Part shown: positions 1-12,339 of the stretch, piece by piece
Layout of the letters: each line of letters begins with the position of its first letter
Position numbering within the stretch: the first letter of the stretch is position 1
Assembly: GCF_029852145.1 (NCBI RefSeq)
Contig: NC_079973.1
Coordinates: 17,067,921-17,131,920, forward strand
DNA: 64,000 bases
Origin: Microplitis mediator
Lineage: Eukaryota > Arthropoda > Insecta > Hymenoptera > Braconidae
Reading direction: 5' to 3'
Program-made: the position numbers and the translations under genes
Notes under the pieces: model-generated
The model's input: the letters and a program-made list of their open reading frames with translations, nothing else
Told to the model about the DNA's origin: nothing
The model's database searches: none

Positions 1-194
1 TTTCTAAACTAAAATGAATTTGAAAAATTTATTGGTTAAAGCTCTTTTAGGTCAATAGATTATTTTATGGTTAAAATCAAAAAATAAAAATTTCATTAAA
101 ACTGGTTATATCAGCTAAATAAATTTTTTTTCTAATAAATTTGAAGTCCATGGGATAATAAGGTACGGAAATAGTATATTTGTGGTTAAAATCG

Positions 195-697
195 TTTTTT
201 TTCAATAAAAAAAAAAGCTCCTGGAGCTCGAAAACATTGTTGTAAATACATTTTCGAGCTCGAAAATACTATTGTATGCTGTTGTTTTCGAAAAAAAACG
301 TTTTTCACCATTTTTTCTCCAACGATATCTCTCAAACGAATTGACCGATTGAGAGGGTTAAGGTGGCAATCGACGTGGTTTATTAAGTTCTAGAACTGAT
401 TAAATTTTGAAATTGATCGAAAGAATTTTTTTGTAAATATTAGAAAACAAACGTTTTTTATTATTTCTTTCATCAACGATATCTTCTAACGAATTAACCC
501 ATTGAGACGGTTGAGGTGGCAATCGACGCGTTTTATCAAGTTCTAAAGCTGATCAAATTTTGAATTCGATTTATTGAGTCGTTTTTGAGATATTTCAAAA
601 AAAATAAAAAATTTTTTTTTTTTTAATTCTTTCGACAATGGTTTCTCTTGAACGAAAGAACCAATTTTGATGGTTGAGGTGGCATTCGACGCGGCTT
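195..697 (-). mobile_element. Family A element, partial (copy A1)
   Basis: Dispersed repeat, same orientation as the copy at 42932-43967. It begins near GAGCTCGAAAACATTG and holds about 150-bp internal units with the motif CGATATCTC followed by GAGGTGGCAATCGACG and an AGTTCTAGA-like stretch. Both ends are missing: the outer terminus at the left, and everything beyond GACGCGGCTTA at the right, where another element begins at 698. It has no credible coding capacity, and the family is identified only by copies within this window. Confidence 0.8.
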
Positions 698-996
698 ACA
701 CGGAAAGAAATTTTTCGCGGATACCACTATGCTGTCTGGTCGATTCCACCAAACTGTATGGTAGCAAGGATTTTTCATTCGTTTAAAAATTGTATATATA
801 GATGATTTGACCATACGGGAATGGTAACATTTACAATAATCATGGCATATGAGTCTATGCCAGTATGGGCGTCAGGCCCATACTGCTTGGTGGTATCCAC
901 AATGCTTCTGGCAGATCACCCTATTCAATATTGTAAAATTACGTATGCTTATATTGCAGTAGTACCAAAGTTTATTGAAGTCAAAACATAGGTTAT
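698..996 (+). mobile_element. 300-bp MITE with internal hairpin, copy 1
   Basis: Nearly identical to 35707-36006. Both copies start ACACGGAAAGAAATTTTT and share sequence as far as AAACATAGGTTAT. The interior holds several CCATAC/GTATGG inverted motifs and a perfect 10-bp stem (CAGTATGGGC / GCCCATACTG) with a 5-nt loop at 861-885. No matching inverted right terminus is visible, so the exact right end is uncertain. Non-coding. Confidence 0.75.
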
Positions 997-1762
997 GTTT
1001 GGTTTTTTGATTTTTAAAAAAATCTATTTAAATAAACACATGCAATATCATTTCATTAAAATGATATAAAATATCACCTACAAGTCCAACATTATATTTA
1101 AATACTCAATTAAATGAAATACAGCAAACATTTTTCCGAGTTGTTAATAAAAAATTAATGATAGGTTTCATTGGTGCAAATAATTTCAATCAGTGTATTC
1201 TATAATAAACAATTATTGAATTATTTAATTTCTGTGTCCGGGTCGAGCCACGGTGTTAATTCACTAAAAAGCCGAAAAATGTGAGTTTTTAATTTTTTGT
1301 AGAAATTATTTTTTATTGATTACTTGAAATAAGTAAAATAGTTAAATGATTGTTAGATTTCAAGTATTAATACTTATTTATTTTAATTAGCTTCTCTGTT
1401 TTAATATTTACACTTTGATCAACATGTGTATCTTGTTATAACAACGTTTTCGTTTGTTCCTATAATACATAAATCATAGCTGTCAAAACACTATTTAAAA
1501 ACGTAATTATAAAGCAGGAAGTAGTTTATTATTATTATTTTTTTTTCTTTAAATTAATTAATTCTGTTGAATTAAAAAAAAATGAAATTACATTTGCCGG
1601 TCAATATATAAATAAAATATGTTGATTGATTTATATACTATATAATTTTATTAAGGATTGTAAATGCAAGTTACAGGTAACAATAGAGTTTCTATTTACT
1701 CTGGGATGTCGTATTAGTAATTCAATCTCATTATAATTTAATAAGATTCATTCCCGTGGAGG
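997..1762. other. AT-rich intergenic DNA, nothing recognised
   Basis: Homopolymer-rich AT sequence with frequent stops in all frames. I see no coding region, RNA gene or element terminus. Confidence 0.6.
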
Positions 1763-1771
1763 TATTCAAGC

Positions 1772-1839
<68 letters not shown>

Positions 1840-1848
1840 CCTTGAATA
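1763..1848. repeat. (TA)n tract inside an inverted repeat
   Basis: A (TA)n run of about 58 bases is flanked by 18-bp arms, TATTCAAGCTAGTTTATA and its near-perfect reverse complement ending CTTGAATA. The whole is an 86-bp cruciform-forming palindrome. Confidence 0.8.
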
Positions 1849-2026
1849 TATCTATACTCTTATTAGAGACTTAGTCATCCTCAATTGAACCCTAGTACAT
1901 ACAATGAAATCTTTGGGATATTATAATCAATAATAATAGTGACACAAGTTTATAGATGGTATCAAAAAAATTAACGATTATTCTGTGTTCATTTTTTATC
2001 CATGATATATTCACATAATTTATATT

Positions 2027-2268
2027 CACTGAATGAACAGTTTGGCATGTCAGGTTGGACCCCACTTCCGTGTCCAGTGATGAACTTAATCGTCGCCGGA
2101 CTTATTTATTTTCCAATACCAAAAATATTATTACAGTTTGAATATATAAGTCTAAGGGGTTACGCCATTTTGTCTGATAACTAACGCCTCCGACTTATAC
2201 CTGTAATGATATTTGTTTCATGGGTTGGAGATCTAAGTCAAGTATTTACTTGGAATAAAAAAAAATAA
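2027..2268 (+). mobile_element. Repeat B, copy 1 (retroposon-like, A-rich tail)
   Basis: About 240 bp shared with 29870-30120. Conserved blocks include CCCACTTCCGTGTCCAG, GATGAACTTAATCGTCGCCG, ATATTTGTTTCATGGG and TTGGAGATCTAAGT. Both copies end in an A-rich tail, which suggests a SINE or the 3' end of a LINE. I found no convincing RNA polymerase III A/B boxes. A 60-codon open frame in this copy is shifted in the other, so it is not treated as coding. The copy abuts family A at 2275. Confidence 0.65.
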
Positions 2269-2274
2269 ATTTTT

Positions 2275-2432
2275 AACTTCCCGCTAAGAAAATCGACGAT
2301 TTTCGAAAAATTGGGAAGTTATTGTTTTCACCCCGATTTGCGAAAATCGAAATTTCATGAGACTTCGACGTTTTGAGGTTCTAGGAAGCTATTCTGACTA
2401 TTTTCGGAATGATGTCCGAGTGTATGTATGTC

Positions 2433-2471
<39 letters not shown>

Positions 2472-2838
2472 GTGACCGGTTTATAACTTTTTAACTAATG
2501 AACCGATTTGGATAGTTGAGGCGGCAACCGAAAGAGCTTGTTGGCCATCAACTTTTCTGAAAATTTTAGATCAATTGATCAAGTAGACTCAAAAATATTG
2601 GCGAATTACGAAAAAAAAAATTTTTTTTTTTAGTTTTTTATTGATTTCTCATGAACGACTCATACGATCAACTTCAAAATCTAATCAGCTCTAGAAATCA
2701 ATAAAATACGCCGATTGCCGCCTCAACCATTAAAATCGGTCAATTGGTTCTTGAGATATCGTGGGAGAAAGAAATGCTAAAATCGGTTTTTTTCGAAAAC
2801 AACGGCACACAAAAGTATTTTCGAGCTCGAAAAGTAAG
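2275..2838 (+). mobile_element. Family A element, copy A2
   Basis: Starts at the canonical family terminus AACTTCCCGCTAAGAAAATC and runs through the family's microsatellite (TG/TATG repeats, 2428-2473), the block TAACTTTTTAACTAATGAAC and the AAATTTT palindromic spacer. It ends in TATTTTCGAGCTCGAAAAG, so it is truncated before the far terminus seen in the copy at 47353. Non-coding. Confidence 0.85.
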
Positions 2839-4573
2839 TGGTAATTTCAAAGTAGCGCGCCCTTATAGAAGAACTGATAACTAATTTAAAATGGTTTTAC
2901 ATGTAATAATTTATAACTCATTTTTTCTTCTCAAAAGTAGACGGAAATTTAAAAAACACGGACTTGCAAGAAAAATTATTATTTTAGAAAACTTTTGATG
3001 AAAACCGGAAAAAATGATGGAAAATAAAAAAATTAAGTTAAAATCTTGTTCTTTAATTATGTAATTAAAACATAAATTTATAAAATAAACTATTTTAAGG
3101 TAGACGAAAAAAGTAATTACATTTTTATTTGATAAATTTGGTATAAATATTTATAATATTAATAAATGTCATAGCATAAAAAAAATATTTTGAGTTAATT
3201 AAATTTCATTTGACTTAATGTCCTCGTAACCAGTAGAGTAACGAGCTATCTTTAGCTATTATATCTAAGAGTTTAACCACTTTCAAGAAAATTAAACTTC
3301 AAATATTAACGCAAACATTTATCGCCCCGAGTGATCAAACCAGAGATTATCATAAATAATATTTAACTATAATTTATGTGACATTTTAAATCGAATTTAT
3401 ATGAGAGAGGATCTTTAATAGTTATAAGTTATATTATAAGTATAAAAGTTCAATACATATATTCTACATATAATAATAATAATAATAATAATAAAGGCAT
3501 TATTAATATTATTATTGTTATTATATTTAAGTTAACATACTTCAGACTCAGGCGCGTGTCACATAATGTGTGGGAAAACTTGTAAAAGGTTTTCATGACC
3601 ACGATCAATAGCAAACTAGCGATTAAACGACATTTCGATAGATTCACGAGGGAATTAAACTTACGTTAAATGTATGTTTTAATTCCGGTTGTAGTAAGGC
3701 GCGAACAGGTGACACCATAGATTTACAAGTAACCTATCTCACCAGATACATGTATATATATGTCCATAATATAATAATAAATTAGTTAGATTAAAATCAA
3801 AAGAAGATAAATGTTATCTTATGTATTATGTTAAGAACTACATTATTAGCTACACTTTTAAACCTCTATTTATTAAATGACATTTAATTTAAAGTTCACA
3901 TGCATGAACATATTATTGCATGATTTTGTTTTATGTAATTAAATATATCTTATCTTATTTGTATATTTACTGAAGAGACAGACATGATAAAATAAAAAGT
4001 TTAATGTAATTTGAAAAGGGTTTCATTCGACCACGTTATCTGGATCAGATTACAATGATATTCTCATTGTTTATAGTCTTGCATGTAATTTTATTGCTTA
4101 ATCTATTGTGCAATTTTCTATTCGTGACGATATAACAATGCATATATATGTTACTTTATAGATGTGTATATTTATTTTAAAGTCTTTTACCTATCACTGA
4201 AGCTATTTCCGTTTGATTATTTAATGTACGTTTATTTATTTATCGTTTGTTAAGTTAACGTAAGTTATTTGATGATAAATTTTGTTGTTAATGCAGTAGT
4301 AACAAATATAGAACGGGAAGTTTATTGAACAGAGAAAGAGAGAAAGATATAGGGTTGGTTTGTGTATATTAATTTAATTATGTATACTTGTGTAATTAAA
4401 TACTTTGACGAGTGATTAAATATACACAGACATTCTATTTTATATTTAAAAAGTTTCTGTAATTACTCTATTATTATTCAAAAATTAATTACGTTTCTGT
4501 CGAAAGTTTAATTATAAAATTTATTAATTTTAATAAAATTTAAATTTAATTAATACACGACAAATGTGCTCAA
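2839..4573. other. AT-rich intergenic DNA with (AAT)n
   Basis: No gene is recognised. An (AAT)7 microsatellite lies near 3473-3494. The rest is AT-rich single-copy-looking sequence without splice or terminus signals I can defend. Confidence 0.55.
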
Positions 4574-5385
4574 TAGGGTGAGCCAAAAAAACCAACCTAT
4601 CGAATTTATGTCTTAAAACGGGCGTATATATCGAGAAAAAAATTCTCCCATTGGGCAAAATTTTTAACTCAATTTTAAAAGGTGTCGGTAGCCATTTGAA
4701 ATTTCCCATTTAAATAACATGCAAAAAAATTTTTTTTGATTAAAAATATTATAACTTTTGAACCGTGTGAGATAAAAATTCGGCTCTAGAATATTCTTGT
4801 AGGGCATTAAATTTCTTAAAAGAAAGTCCTGGGAGTCGAATTTATAAACTTGATATTTCGTATACTCACAGGCTATCAAAGTCTAGAGTAAACAGAATCA
4901 TACAAATTTAAGGCTTTATTTGGATTTTCCAAATACTTTTCTTTTATTGTGATCGATAACAAAATATTATTTGTAACAACGTGGATATTGTTGGTGATTT
5001 CATTGCATTACATGTAGAACAAGTTTTCTCGTAGTATTGACATTTTTAATAACAAATATGATTCTGTTTACTCTAGACTTTGATGGCCTGTTAGTATACG
5101 ATATATCAAGTTTACAAATTCGTCTCCCAGGACTTTTTTTAAAGAAATTTAATGCCATACAAGAATATTCTAGAGTCGAATTTTTATCTCACATGGTTCA
5201 AAAGTTATAATATTTTCAATCAAAAAAAAATTTTTAGCATGTTATTTAAATGGGAAATTTCAAATGGCTACTGACACCTTTTAAAATTGAGCTAAAAATT
5301 TTGCCCATTGGGAGAATTTTTTTCTCGATATATAGGTCCTTTTTAAGACATAAATTCGATAGGTTGTTTTTTTTGGCTCACCCTA
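4574..5385. mobile_element. hAT-like foldback transposon, non-autonomous
   Basis: An 812-bp element bounded by the inverted terminus TAGGGTGAGCCAAAAAAA. Arms of about 330 bp (4574-4905 and about 5052-5385) are near-perfect reverse complements around a 147-bp loop. An exact 8-bp target duplication, GTGCTCAA, occurs at 4566-4573 and 5386-5393, matching the hAT target pattern nTnnnnAn. TAGGG-type ends are also typical of the hAT superfamily. No transposase frame is present, so it would need a transposase supplied elsewhere. Confidence 0.9.
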
Positions 5386-5393
5386 GTGCTCAA

Positions 5394-6273
5394 GTTACGA
5401 ATATATTTTTTAAATTTAATAAAAAACAATAACAAATCAAATTTTAAAAAATGTATATTGATGATGCTATTTATTATTGTAATATTGTAGACATAAAATA
5501 TGATAAATGCGCTAGGTAGTTAAATTTTTTTTTATGGATTTTAAAAATATTTTCGCTTATAAAAATTCAAATATTCCATTTATGAGGATGAATCGCTCCT
5601 AAAGTAGCTGTCCAATAAATTCTAATGCCCCACATAATACGCCCGCAGGTATATATATATATATTTTTTATTTTTTTCCTTTCTTTTTCCATTTTTTTCT
5701 TTAATATACATTCCAAATATAATATGTATGTCACACGATAATTAATTCACATAATAATCTTGACAGTTTTAATATCCCATTTTTCACGATAAAATATATA
5801 ACAAATTTATCTGTTTTAAACTTTAACACAATTACATACATTGCAATATGTACATATATATAAATAAAATTGATAAATTTTTACCATAAATATAACTTTT
5901 CAATGTTTAATGTTTCATCCAGCTATTACGTGTTTTTTTCACGATTCATCTTTTTTTTAAGTTGTACATACACATTTCTCAGAAAATGTAATGGCTTTTC
6001 TACCATACACTCGCGTGCATTTATTTTCGCACCCGTAAATTCTACAGGAATAGTCGATTCATGCGATAAATTGGTTTTCCTTCTTTCTTTATCACTCTAT
6101 CTCTTCACTTTCTATCTACTACACACCTCTTACATCTTTTATTGAGTACTCAATATGAACATTCGTAAATCGTTATCGTAACTCTGTCACATTTTATCGC
6201 AAATAAAAAAAAAAAAAAAAAGAAAAATTATTTAATAAATTGCCGTTACTTATTTTCAAAAATATTGCATACA
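5394..6273. other. AT-rich intergenic DNA
   Basis: No feature recognised beyond short (TA)n and poly-A tracts. A 91-codon open frame at 5870-6145 has low-complexity F/S/Y-rich composition and is not believed. Confidence 0.5.
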
Positions 6274-6527
6274 TATGGGGCATTCCATGCCAACTTGTCC
6301 TACCAATGGATTTTGCATCTCCGATTCCGCTCAAATTGGGGTACTTTTTTGTACCCCTAGAAAAAGGTTTTTATGAACTTTTTCATCCAGCCAATCGGGA
6401 GATATGAATTTTTTAAGATTTCGGGGATTTTATTTTTAAATAGCCATAACTTAGTGGAAAATTATTCGATTTGGGTCTTTTTTTTTTAAATTCGTGTTTT
6501 TTGATGAATTTCCTAGAATGCCCCATA
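6274..6527. mobile_element. Short TIR element, about 254 bp
   Basis: Inverted ends ATGGGGCATTCCA at the left and TAGAATGCCCCAT at the right bound about 254 bp of non-coding DNA. Flanks are TA-rich, so the target duplication cannot be read. This is the only copy in the window. Confidence 0.6.
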
Positions 6528-6786
6528 TATATACGTACTTATAAATTAATTAATAATAATAACAATAAAAATTAATTAATGATAATAATTTTTGATTATT
6601 ATTTTTAATTAAAGAAATTTATTTGATATAAAAATAAAACTATCTAAGGGATAGAGATAAATTAATATAACTTGTGTGCTCATTTATTTTAATCCTCGTT
6701 GAAACCAATCATCCGGATTAATTGCTTGTTCGACTGTAATGGAAGGATGAAAGAGAAAACAGAGCATTGAGAATACATATATATAT

Positions 6787-6838
6787 ATTTCAGCAATATA
6801 TGTATGTATATATATATATATATATATATTGCTGAAAT
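6787..6838. repeat. Palindrome around a TA microsatellite
   Basis: ATTTCAGCAATATA at 6787-6800 and its exact reverse complement at 6825-6838 flank a (TA)n-rich loop, giving a 14-bp perfect stem. Confidence 0.85.
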
Positions 6839-6849
6839 AAAGTTGATAC

Positions 6850-9800
6850 GAAAGCTAAAACTCGACATGTAAAATGGTTTATTAATAATTTTCCAGATAG
6901 GGCTTAATTTTGAAAATTAGGTCAATTCTTTGTTTACTAACTTCTCGGGGTCGTTATTAATAATTGAAAATAATTTATATATGAATAGAAATGTAATTTA
7001 AATTTATAGTTTGTTATTATTAAAAAGATTTATATATTATTACGCTTATATAAAAAGCTTTTGAAATTTAGAGTAAAATATGTCGCCCATTAGTTTGTTA
7101 GAAAATCCGTTTTAGCCCATTAGTCTTAATATTTTTTTTTTCATCTTTGTTTTCTCAATTTCTCTTTCTATTTTCTTTTCTTTTCTTTACTACAGTTTAG
7201 TCTACTCATATTACTTTCAGTGAACCATTTAGGAAATTTAATACGAAAAATATTCTTCCACATGATTTAATGCATTTAATAAATTTAATTTTTTTTTTTT
7301 TTTTTTTTTTGAAGCGTAAAAATTTAATTTTTAAATTTATTATCTTGTAAAATATTTATTTCTTAATAACAATAATAATTATTATTTAAATAACAATTAT
7401 TATGTTTGTTAAAAGTGAAAGTTTATTATGATTTAGATTGTATTAAATGCGTATACAAAAAAAACGCGGAAGTTAAAATGATTTAATATCTAATTATAAT
7501 TTATATTATTGTACAATAGATAATTTAAGTAGCGATAAATTTTATAATAAAATAAATAGGTTAATAAAAAAAATTAGAAATTTAAAATACAAGTAATTAT
7601 GTATCATGAACAAGTATAATAATATAAAAAATTAAAAATTGATTAGATTTGAGATTTAGTTAAAAGTGAAAGTTTATTTTATTATTATAGCTATTAAAAA
7701 AATAATACTTGTATAATAAATTAACTGTAATATATATTACCGTCAAATAATTTTAAATGGTAAATATAAATGTATACATATTTATGTATATGTATGAGAT
7801 AATGTATTATGTTAAAGTTATTTAGTGTATTAAGTATACTTTGTTAAGAGAATTAAATTTTTTGTTAATTTTATTTATGAACAAGTAAAGAGAGAACGAG
7901 AGAGTAAAAGAGAAAGGGAAAGAATGAGTATAAATATTAGTAGTATGGGTCCAGACAGACATTAACGTCATATAAAGTCTGAGATGTTGAGAAGTAAAAG
8001 GGATAGGAGGGAATTGTGTAAAAGGGCAAGACTTATTTGACGGGTGAGAGATCAAGCACTAAGATTGCCAGGCGAAGAGTTATCGATTTGTGATTATCAT
8101 AAATTACAATGTTGAGACCATCTCTTGGTTATATTGAGTCGAGGTAACGATTAACGGTAGAGTTAACGACGGGTTAGCCACGTTAACTTTGTTCTGAAGG
8201 ACGAAATAACCAGCGAACATGGCAACCTCAATGTTACTAACAGAGATAACCACATGTGTATGATTCCGGTTTAAGGTATGAGACGACACAGGAAGTTACT
8301 GAGATAATGTCTATTCCCATGTGAATTCAATTAACTCCTTAATTATTCTATGGGAATAATAAATTCTGTCATAAAAGATTAACTTGAATATAGTAATTTT
8401 TTTTTCTTCATTTTTATTTATAATAGTTATGATAAATATATAATAATAAGCCCAGGAAATCAAATACAAAAGTTGCGTGTCAAGTTGATGGATCGTGTAT
8501 TATATTTATTAACTCATTTTTATTTATTTGTTTTTATTTTTATATATAAATTGATCGAGTCGAGGATAATGTATTTTATTAATTGCATTATTTCAGCCCG
8601 TTATGTAATTATTAAGGTAAAAATTATTAAGGTCAATTAATTGTGATGGAAAATGATTAAATCTTGATTAAATATTTCATGTTTCGTTTACATATTTTAT
8701 TTTTTAAAATTAAAAATCGATTTTTATTTATGAAACAAATTATAATTTTGATCTATTTACCATTGAAATAGAATGTAAATAAATTTATGACCTTATTTTG
8801 AAATTTAAAATCGATTTTATATGTAACCTTTTAGTTCTACTTTAAATTCAAGATCTCAGATAATACTTTTTTTATTCATTTATTTATAAATGTACAAGTC
8901 GTTAAAATTCCAATTTCATTTAAATTAACCAACACTACAATCATTTCTGATTTAAAGTTAGATTTTTTTCTTGTTAATTAAAATTTTTCATTTTACTGTA
9001 TATGTCTAATATATATAATTTAATTTGTATGATTAAATATCTATAAAAAAATATATATAGTGCCATTAGTTTATGTAATAGCTTACATGATCTAATGCCT
9101 TATGGCAACAGAGTGATGCTTAATAAGAGAATCTATCGTGCCATCTTGACTGTAAACGTCAATAATAATCGATTCCAGACCAATAGAATTACAAGTCTCC
9201 CGGTAAATTAAACACTATAATCAAGTGGTTTATTGATCCATAAAATATTTCAATCAATCAGTGTCAATTGATTTAAATTTGTAATTATTAATTATTATAT
9301 ATAATATACAAATATATAACTTCATAACAACATTGTTATCACACTGGTAATATTGATTAGTTTAAAAAAATATTAAAAGAAAAAAAACAATGAAATATAT
9401 GAATATACACACAATGTAAAATTAATAACTCTTTTTTCAGTCGTTTCATTAATTATAACGAACGAGATTAGAGAACATTGAAATCACGAATCATGATCAC
9501 GCACACTAAATAGTTGCAAGCTCATCGTTCTTAGAACTTTCTCTTTAGTTTTATTTTTTTTACGACATAGATTAATTAATATATATTTTTTAAATTGTTT
9601 CATTAAAATCAATAATCTTCATTTGCCCACACAAAAGAAAATTAACAAAGCAGTTCCAATAAATTCTCATATACGTATGTATACTCAAAAAATTTTGAAA
9701 TATTTTTTATACATAATATGCTATGGAAATAACAGTTTGAAAGTATGGGAATATGGTGAAAATTGCCGATAATTTAGAAATTTTTCATACACATTTAACA

Positions 9801-9968
9801 TAATTTTGTTTCAAATATTTGTTTGCAAGAAAACCAGAATATTTGGTTGAATATTTTTGGAAAATGTTATTGAAAGATAGTAAATAGAGATGTTTACTTG
9901 TGCATTGATACTTCATTTAATGGCTTTATTCAAACCTATTGTGACTAAAACTAACGGAAAGAGCCGAA
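6850..9968. other. AT-rich intergenic DNA, no gene recognised
   Basis: About 3.1 kb of AT-rich sequence including a (T)20 tract near 7291. A less AT-biased patch at 7900-8290 has open frames of 77 and 61 codons on the minus strand, but neither shows a recognisable domain or paired splice signals. Confidence 0.5.
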
Positions 9969-10396
9969 TATCTACACGGAAAAAAATAATGTTAAAATTT
10001 ACTTGAATTATCAATACTTTTTGTTGTTTCAGATATTACTGCGGCGCACGGGTGTGATTTTGTTGTATATTATAAAGAATAAGGTTAAAATAAATGAGTG
10101 ATCTGTTAAAATATACTTATGCTCAAAGGAAACAGTACAGAATAAACATATAGTTTTTAAAATTTCCAATAGTAAAAATTATTGTTTTGAATTATACAGT
10201 TCCATTGGCAGGATGATAATTTTTAGACTGACTATAGTAAAAATTAAAACTTAGCTTATAAATTTTAAAGTTTCAAACAATAAAAATCTCCAAATCGATA
10301 TATATAATTTCATAGTCGATCGTTATTTTATCTTATGCAACCATAATAATAATTTTTGTTCTAAACCCTCATTTTTATTATTTCAAATAATAAAAA

Positions 10397-11110
10397 TAAT
10401 GTTGGAAAATCCAAAAGTGCACACCTCAATCGCTCATTTTATTTTTAATTACTACTTTTATTATATAATATTAATGTTTTTTTTTTTATTATGAACTTTT
10501 ATTCAACTTAAAAATTATCAATTTGATTTTTTTATTTCTTATTTTCAGTTTAATATTTTTTTTTAAATATCCCGCCTTTTGTCTTAGATGTCGTTTTTTT
10601 TTCAAACATATTCATACGCTAGTGCTGCCACCATAAGTTAATAGAGAGAAACAATGAAAAAAATAATAACAACAGTAAAAAAATAGCAGCTAAATTTTTT
10701 ACGAATAATCAATTTTACGTCGTTAATGAATTACAATTATACTAAAAGGATTCAGATAGTAATTTTCATAAGGGTTCTTGTGATAAAAAATACAAAGACA
10801 ATAAAAAAATAGTTAGGCCGATTAATGGTGTCTATCGAGAGTTATCGTGTTTACGAAGTTTCATACGTAACAATTGACAGCACTGGTTTCTTGAGTTAAA
10901 ATAATTTATTTTAAACGAATAAAATGATGAATCGACTTAATGTTGGGTTTAAATTGTTCCTTAATAAATTCTCTATATGCTAGTATACAATTTTACCTAT
11001 CTTGGTAGAATAAAAATAGTGTAGAAAGATTTTTATATGAGTAAAATAGTCGAATAAAAAAAACCGTCCATAAAGCACACCTGCGCTTTCGCGCTTGAGG
11101 TGTGCAATAT
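10397..11110. mobile_element. Family F non-autonomous element, copy 1
   Basis: About 715 bp shared with 38028-38762. Both begin AATGTTGGAAAATCCAAAAG and carry GCACACCTCAA near the left and its inverse TTGAGGTGTGC near the right, the latter in a hairpin with a GCGCTTTCGCGC-like core. Shared interior blocks include GATTCAGATAGTAATTTTC and TTTTTTACGAATAATC. No coding capacity; transposon class unresolved. Confidence 0.75.
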
Positions 11111-11576
11111 ATTTTTTTCGTTCTATTTCATATTTGTTTATTTTTAATTATTTATTTCCGGCTTTTATCGTTGGTCTTGTAGTACAAGGTTCTATTCGGG
11201 TTTCTGATTTCACCCCCTCCCTCTCCCTTCCGCTCATTGTCTATTTTCTCATCGTCGTGCATCTAATCGATTGTATTCTTGTCTGTATTATGAATAACTG
11301 ATTTAGTTGGTACAGTATACAGTTGTTCGAATTTTTATATGAAAAATCATCAGAAAAATTTCAGCCGACTTACGGGCTTGAACCTGTTTGAATTTAGTAA
11401 ATTATTAAATAGTATTTTTATTATATAAATTTATGTTGATTTCATCAAATAATTAGTGTTGATTGGTTTAATTTATTTATATTAATCTTAAGCATTAATA
11501 AATTTATCATTATCAAGTTATTTATTTGATTTTGTAGTTTGAATAATTATTTTGAATATTTAAATATATAACCTAA

Positions 11577-11688
11577 AACATCGAAACCGCTAATGACATT
11601 TAAAATGCTGCCATTTTGGATTTAGATAATGTCTAGCGAAACTGGCCAGGCGCTAGCCAGTGCCTAGTTTTCATTTTTACTAGGGATT
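11577..11688 (-). mobile_element. Fragment of CCCTAG-type foldback family
   Basis: Contains ACTGGCCAG motifs and ends in TTTTTACTAGGG, the inverted terminus also found on the element at 50392-51227. Only one terminus is present, so this is a relic. Confidence 0.5.
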
Positions 11689-11927
11689 TTGTATTTTCCA
11701 TAACTCTCGTTTTTTTTTTTTTTTTTTTTTTTTCCGTATTAAAAACTACTTAAACAACTAGTATAATTCTTTTTATAATTAAATTATCTCACTATTACCT
11801 AAAACTTTAGGGTAATTTTTACCATAAAATCTACGTGTAAAATCCTCTTCTCTTAAATTATGGAAAATGTTTCCATAGCATGAAAGAATGATCCTCAAAA
11901 TCTTATAGGAATGATGCCAATATACTA

Positions 11928-12336
11928 CACTGAAAAAAATAAATTTTTGTCCCAAATGAATCAATTTATTTGTGGCTTGTTTTTTAATATTTCTTAATGA
12001 CAAATAAATATATTTGGTACAACAAAATATGACAGTTGATTCAAATAATTTTATAATTTGACAGAAATATATAATTTATTTGTGGTAAGTAATTGATATA
12101 TTTGTGGTAAAGATATTAAATTTGTGACAAATAACCTAAAATTTGGCGATACTATACATATATTTGAAGCCCTTATTTATTTGTAGCAATTGGATAATTT
12201 CTTTACCACAAATAAATCACTTATTTCACGCAATTAAACTACTCAAATATATGATATCTTTCTCACAATTAAATATTTATTTGGCCTTTTTCCAAATGTA
12301 CGATATCTTTGGCTCAAATAAATCGTTTTTTCAGTG
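11928..12336. mobile_element. 409-bp foldback MITE, CACTG ends, TA duplication
   Basis: Inverted ends CACTGAAAAAAATAAAT and ATCGTTTTTTCAGTG are flanked by TA on both sides (11926-11927 and 12337-12338). The interior is a degenerate array of TTATTTGTGG-like and inverse CCACAAATAA-like words, so the element is self-complementary at many points. Non-coding. A TA duplication points to the Tc1/mariner (IS630) group, which is an inference. Confidence 0.8.
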
Positions 12337-12339
12337 TAC

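Noticed and set aside
8104..8289. 61-codon minus-strand frame with fairly balanced composition
   Set aside because: No splice partners, no recognisable motif, and length within chance expectation. Kept only as a note.
10397..11110. Helitron interpretation of family F
   Set aside because: The terminal hairpin is suggestive, but no CTRR end or TC start is visible and inverted GCACACCTCAA words argue for a TIR element.
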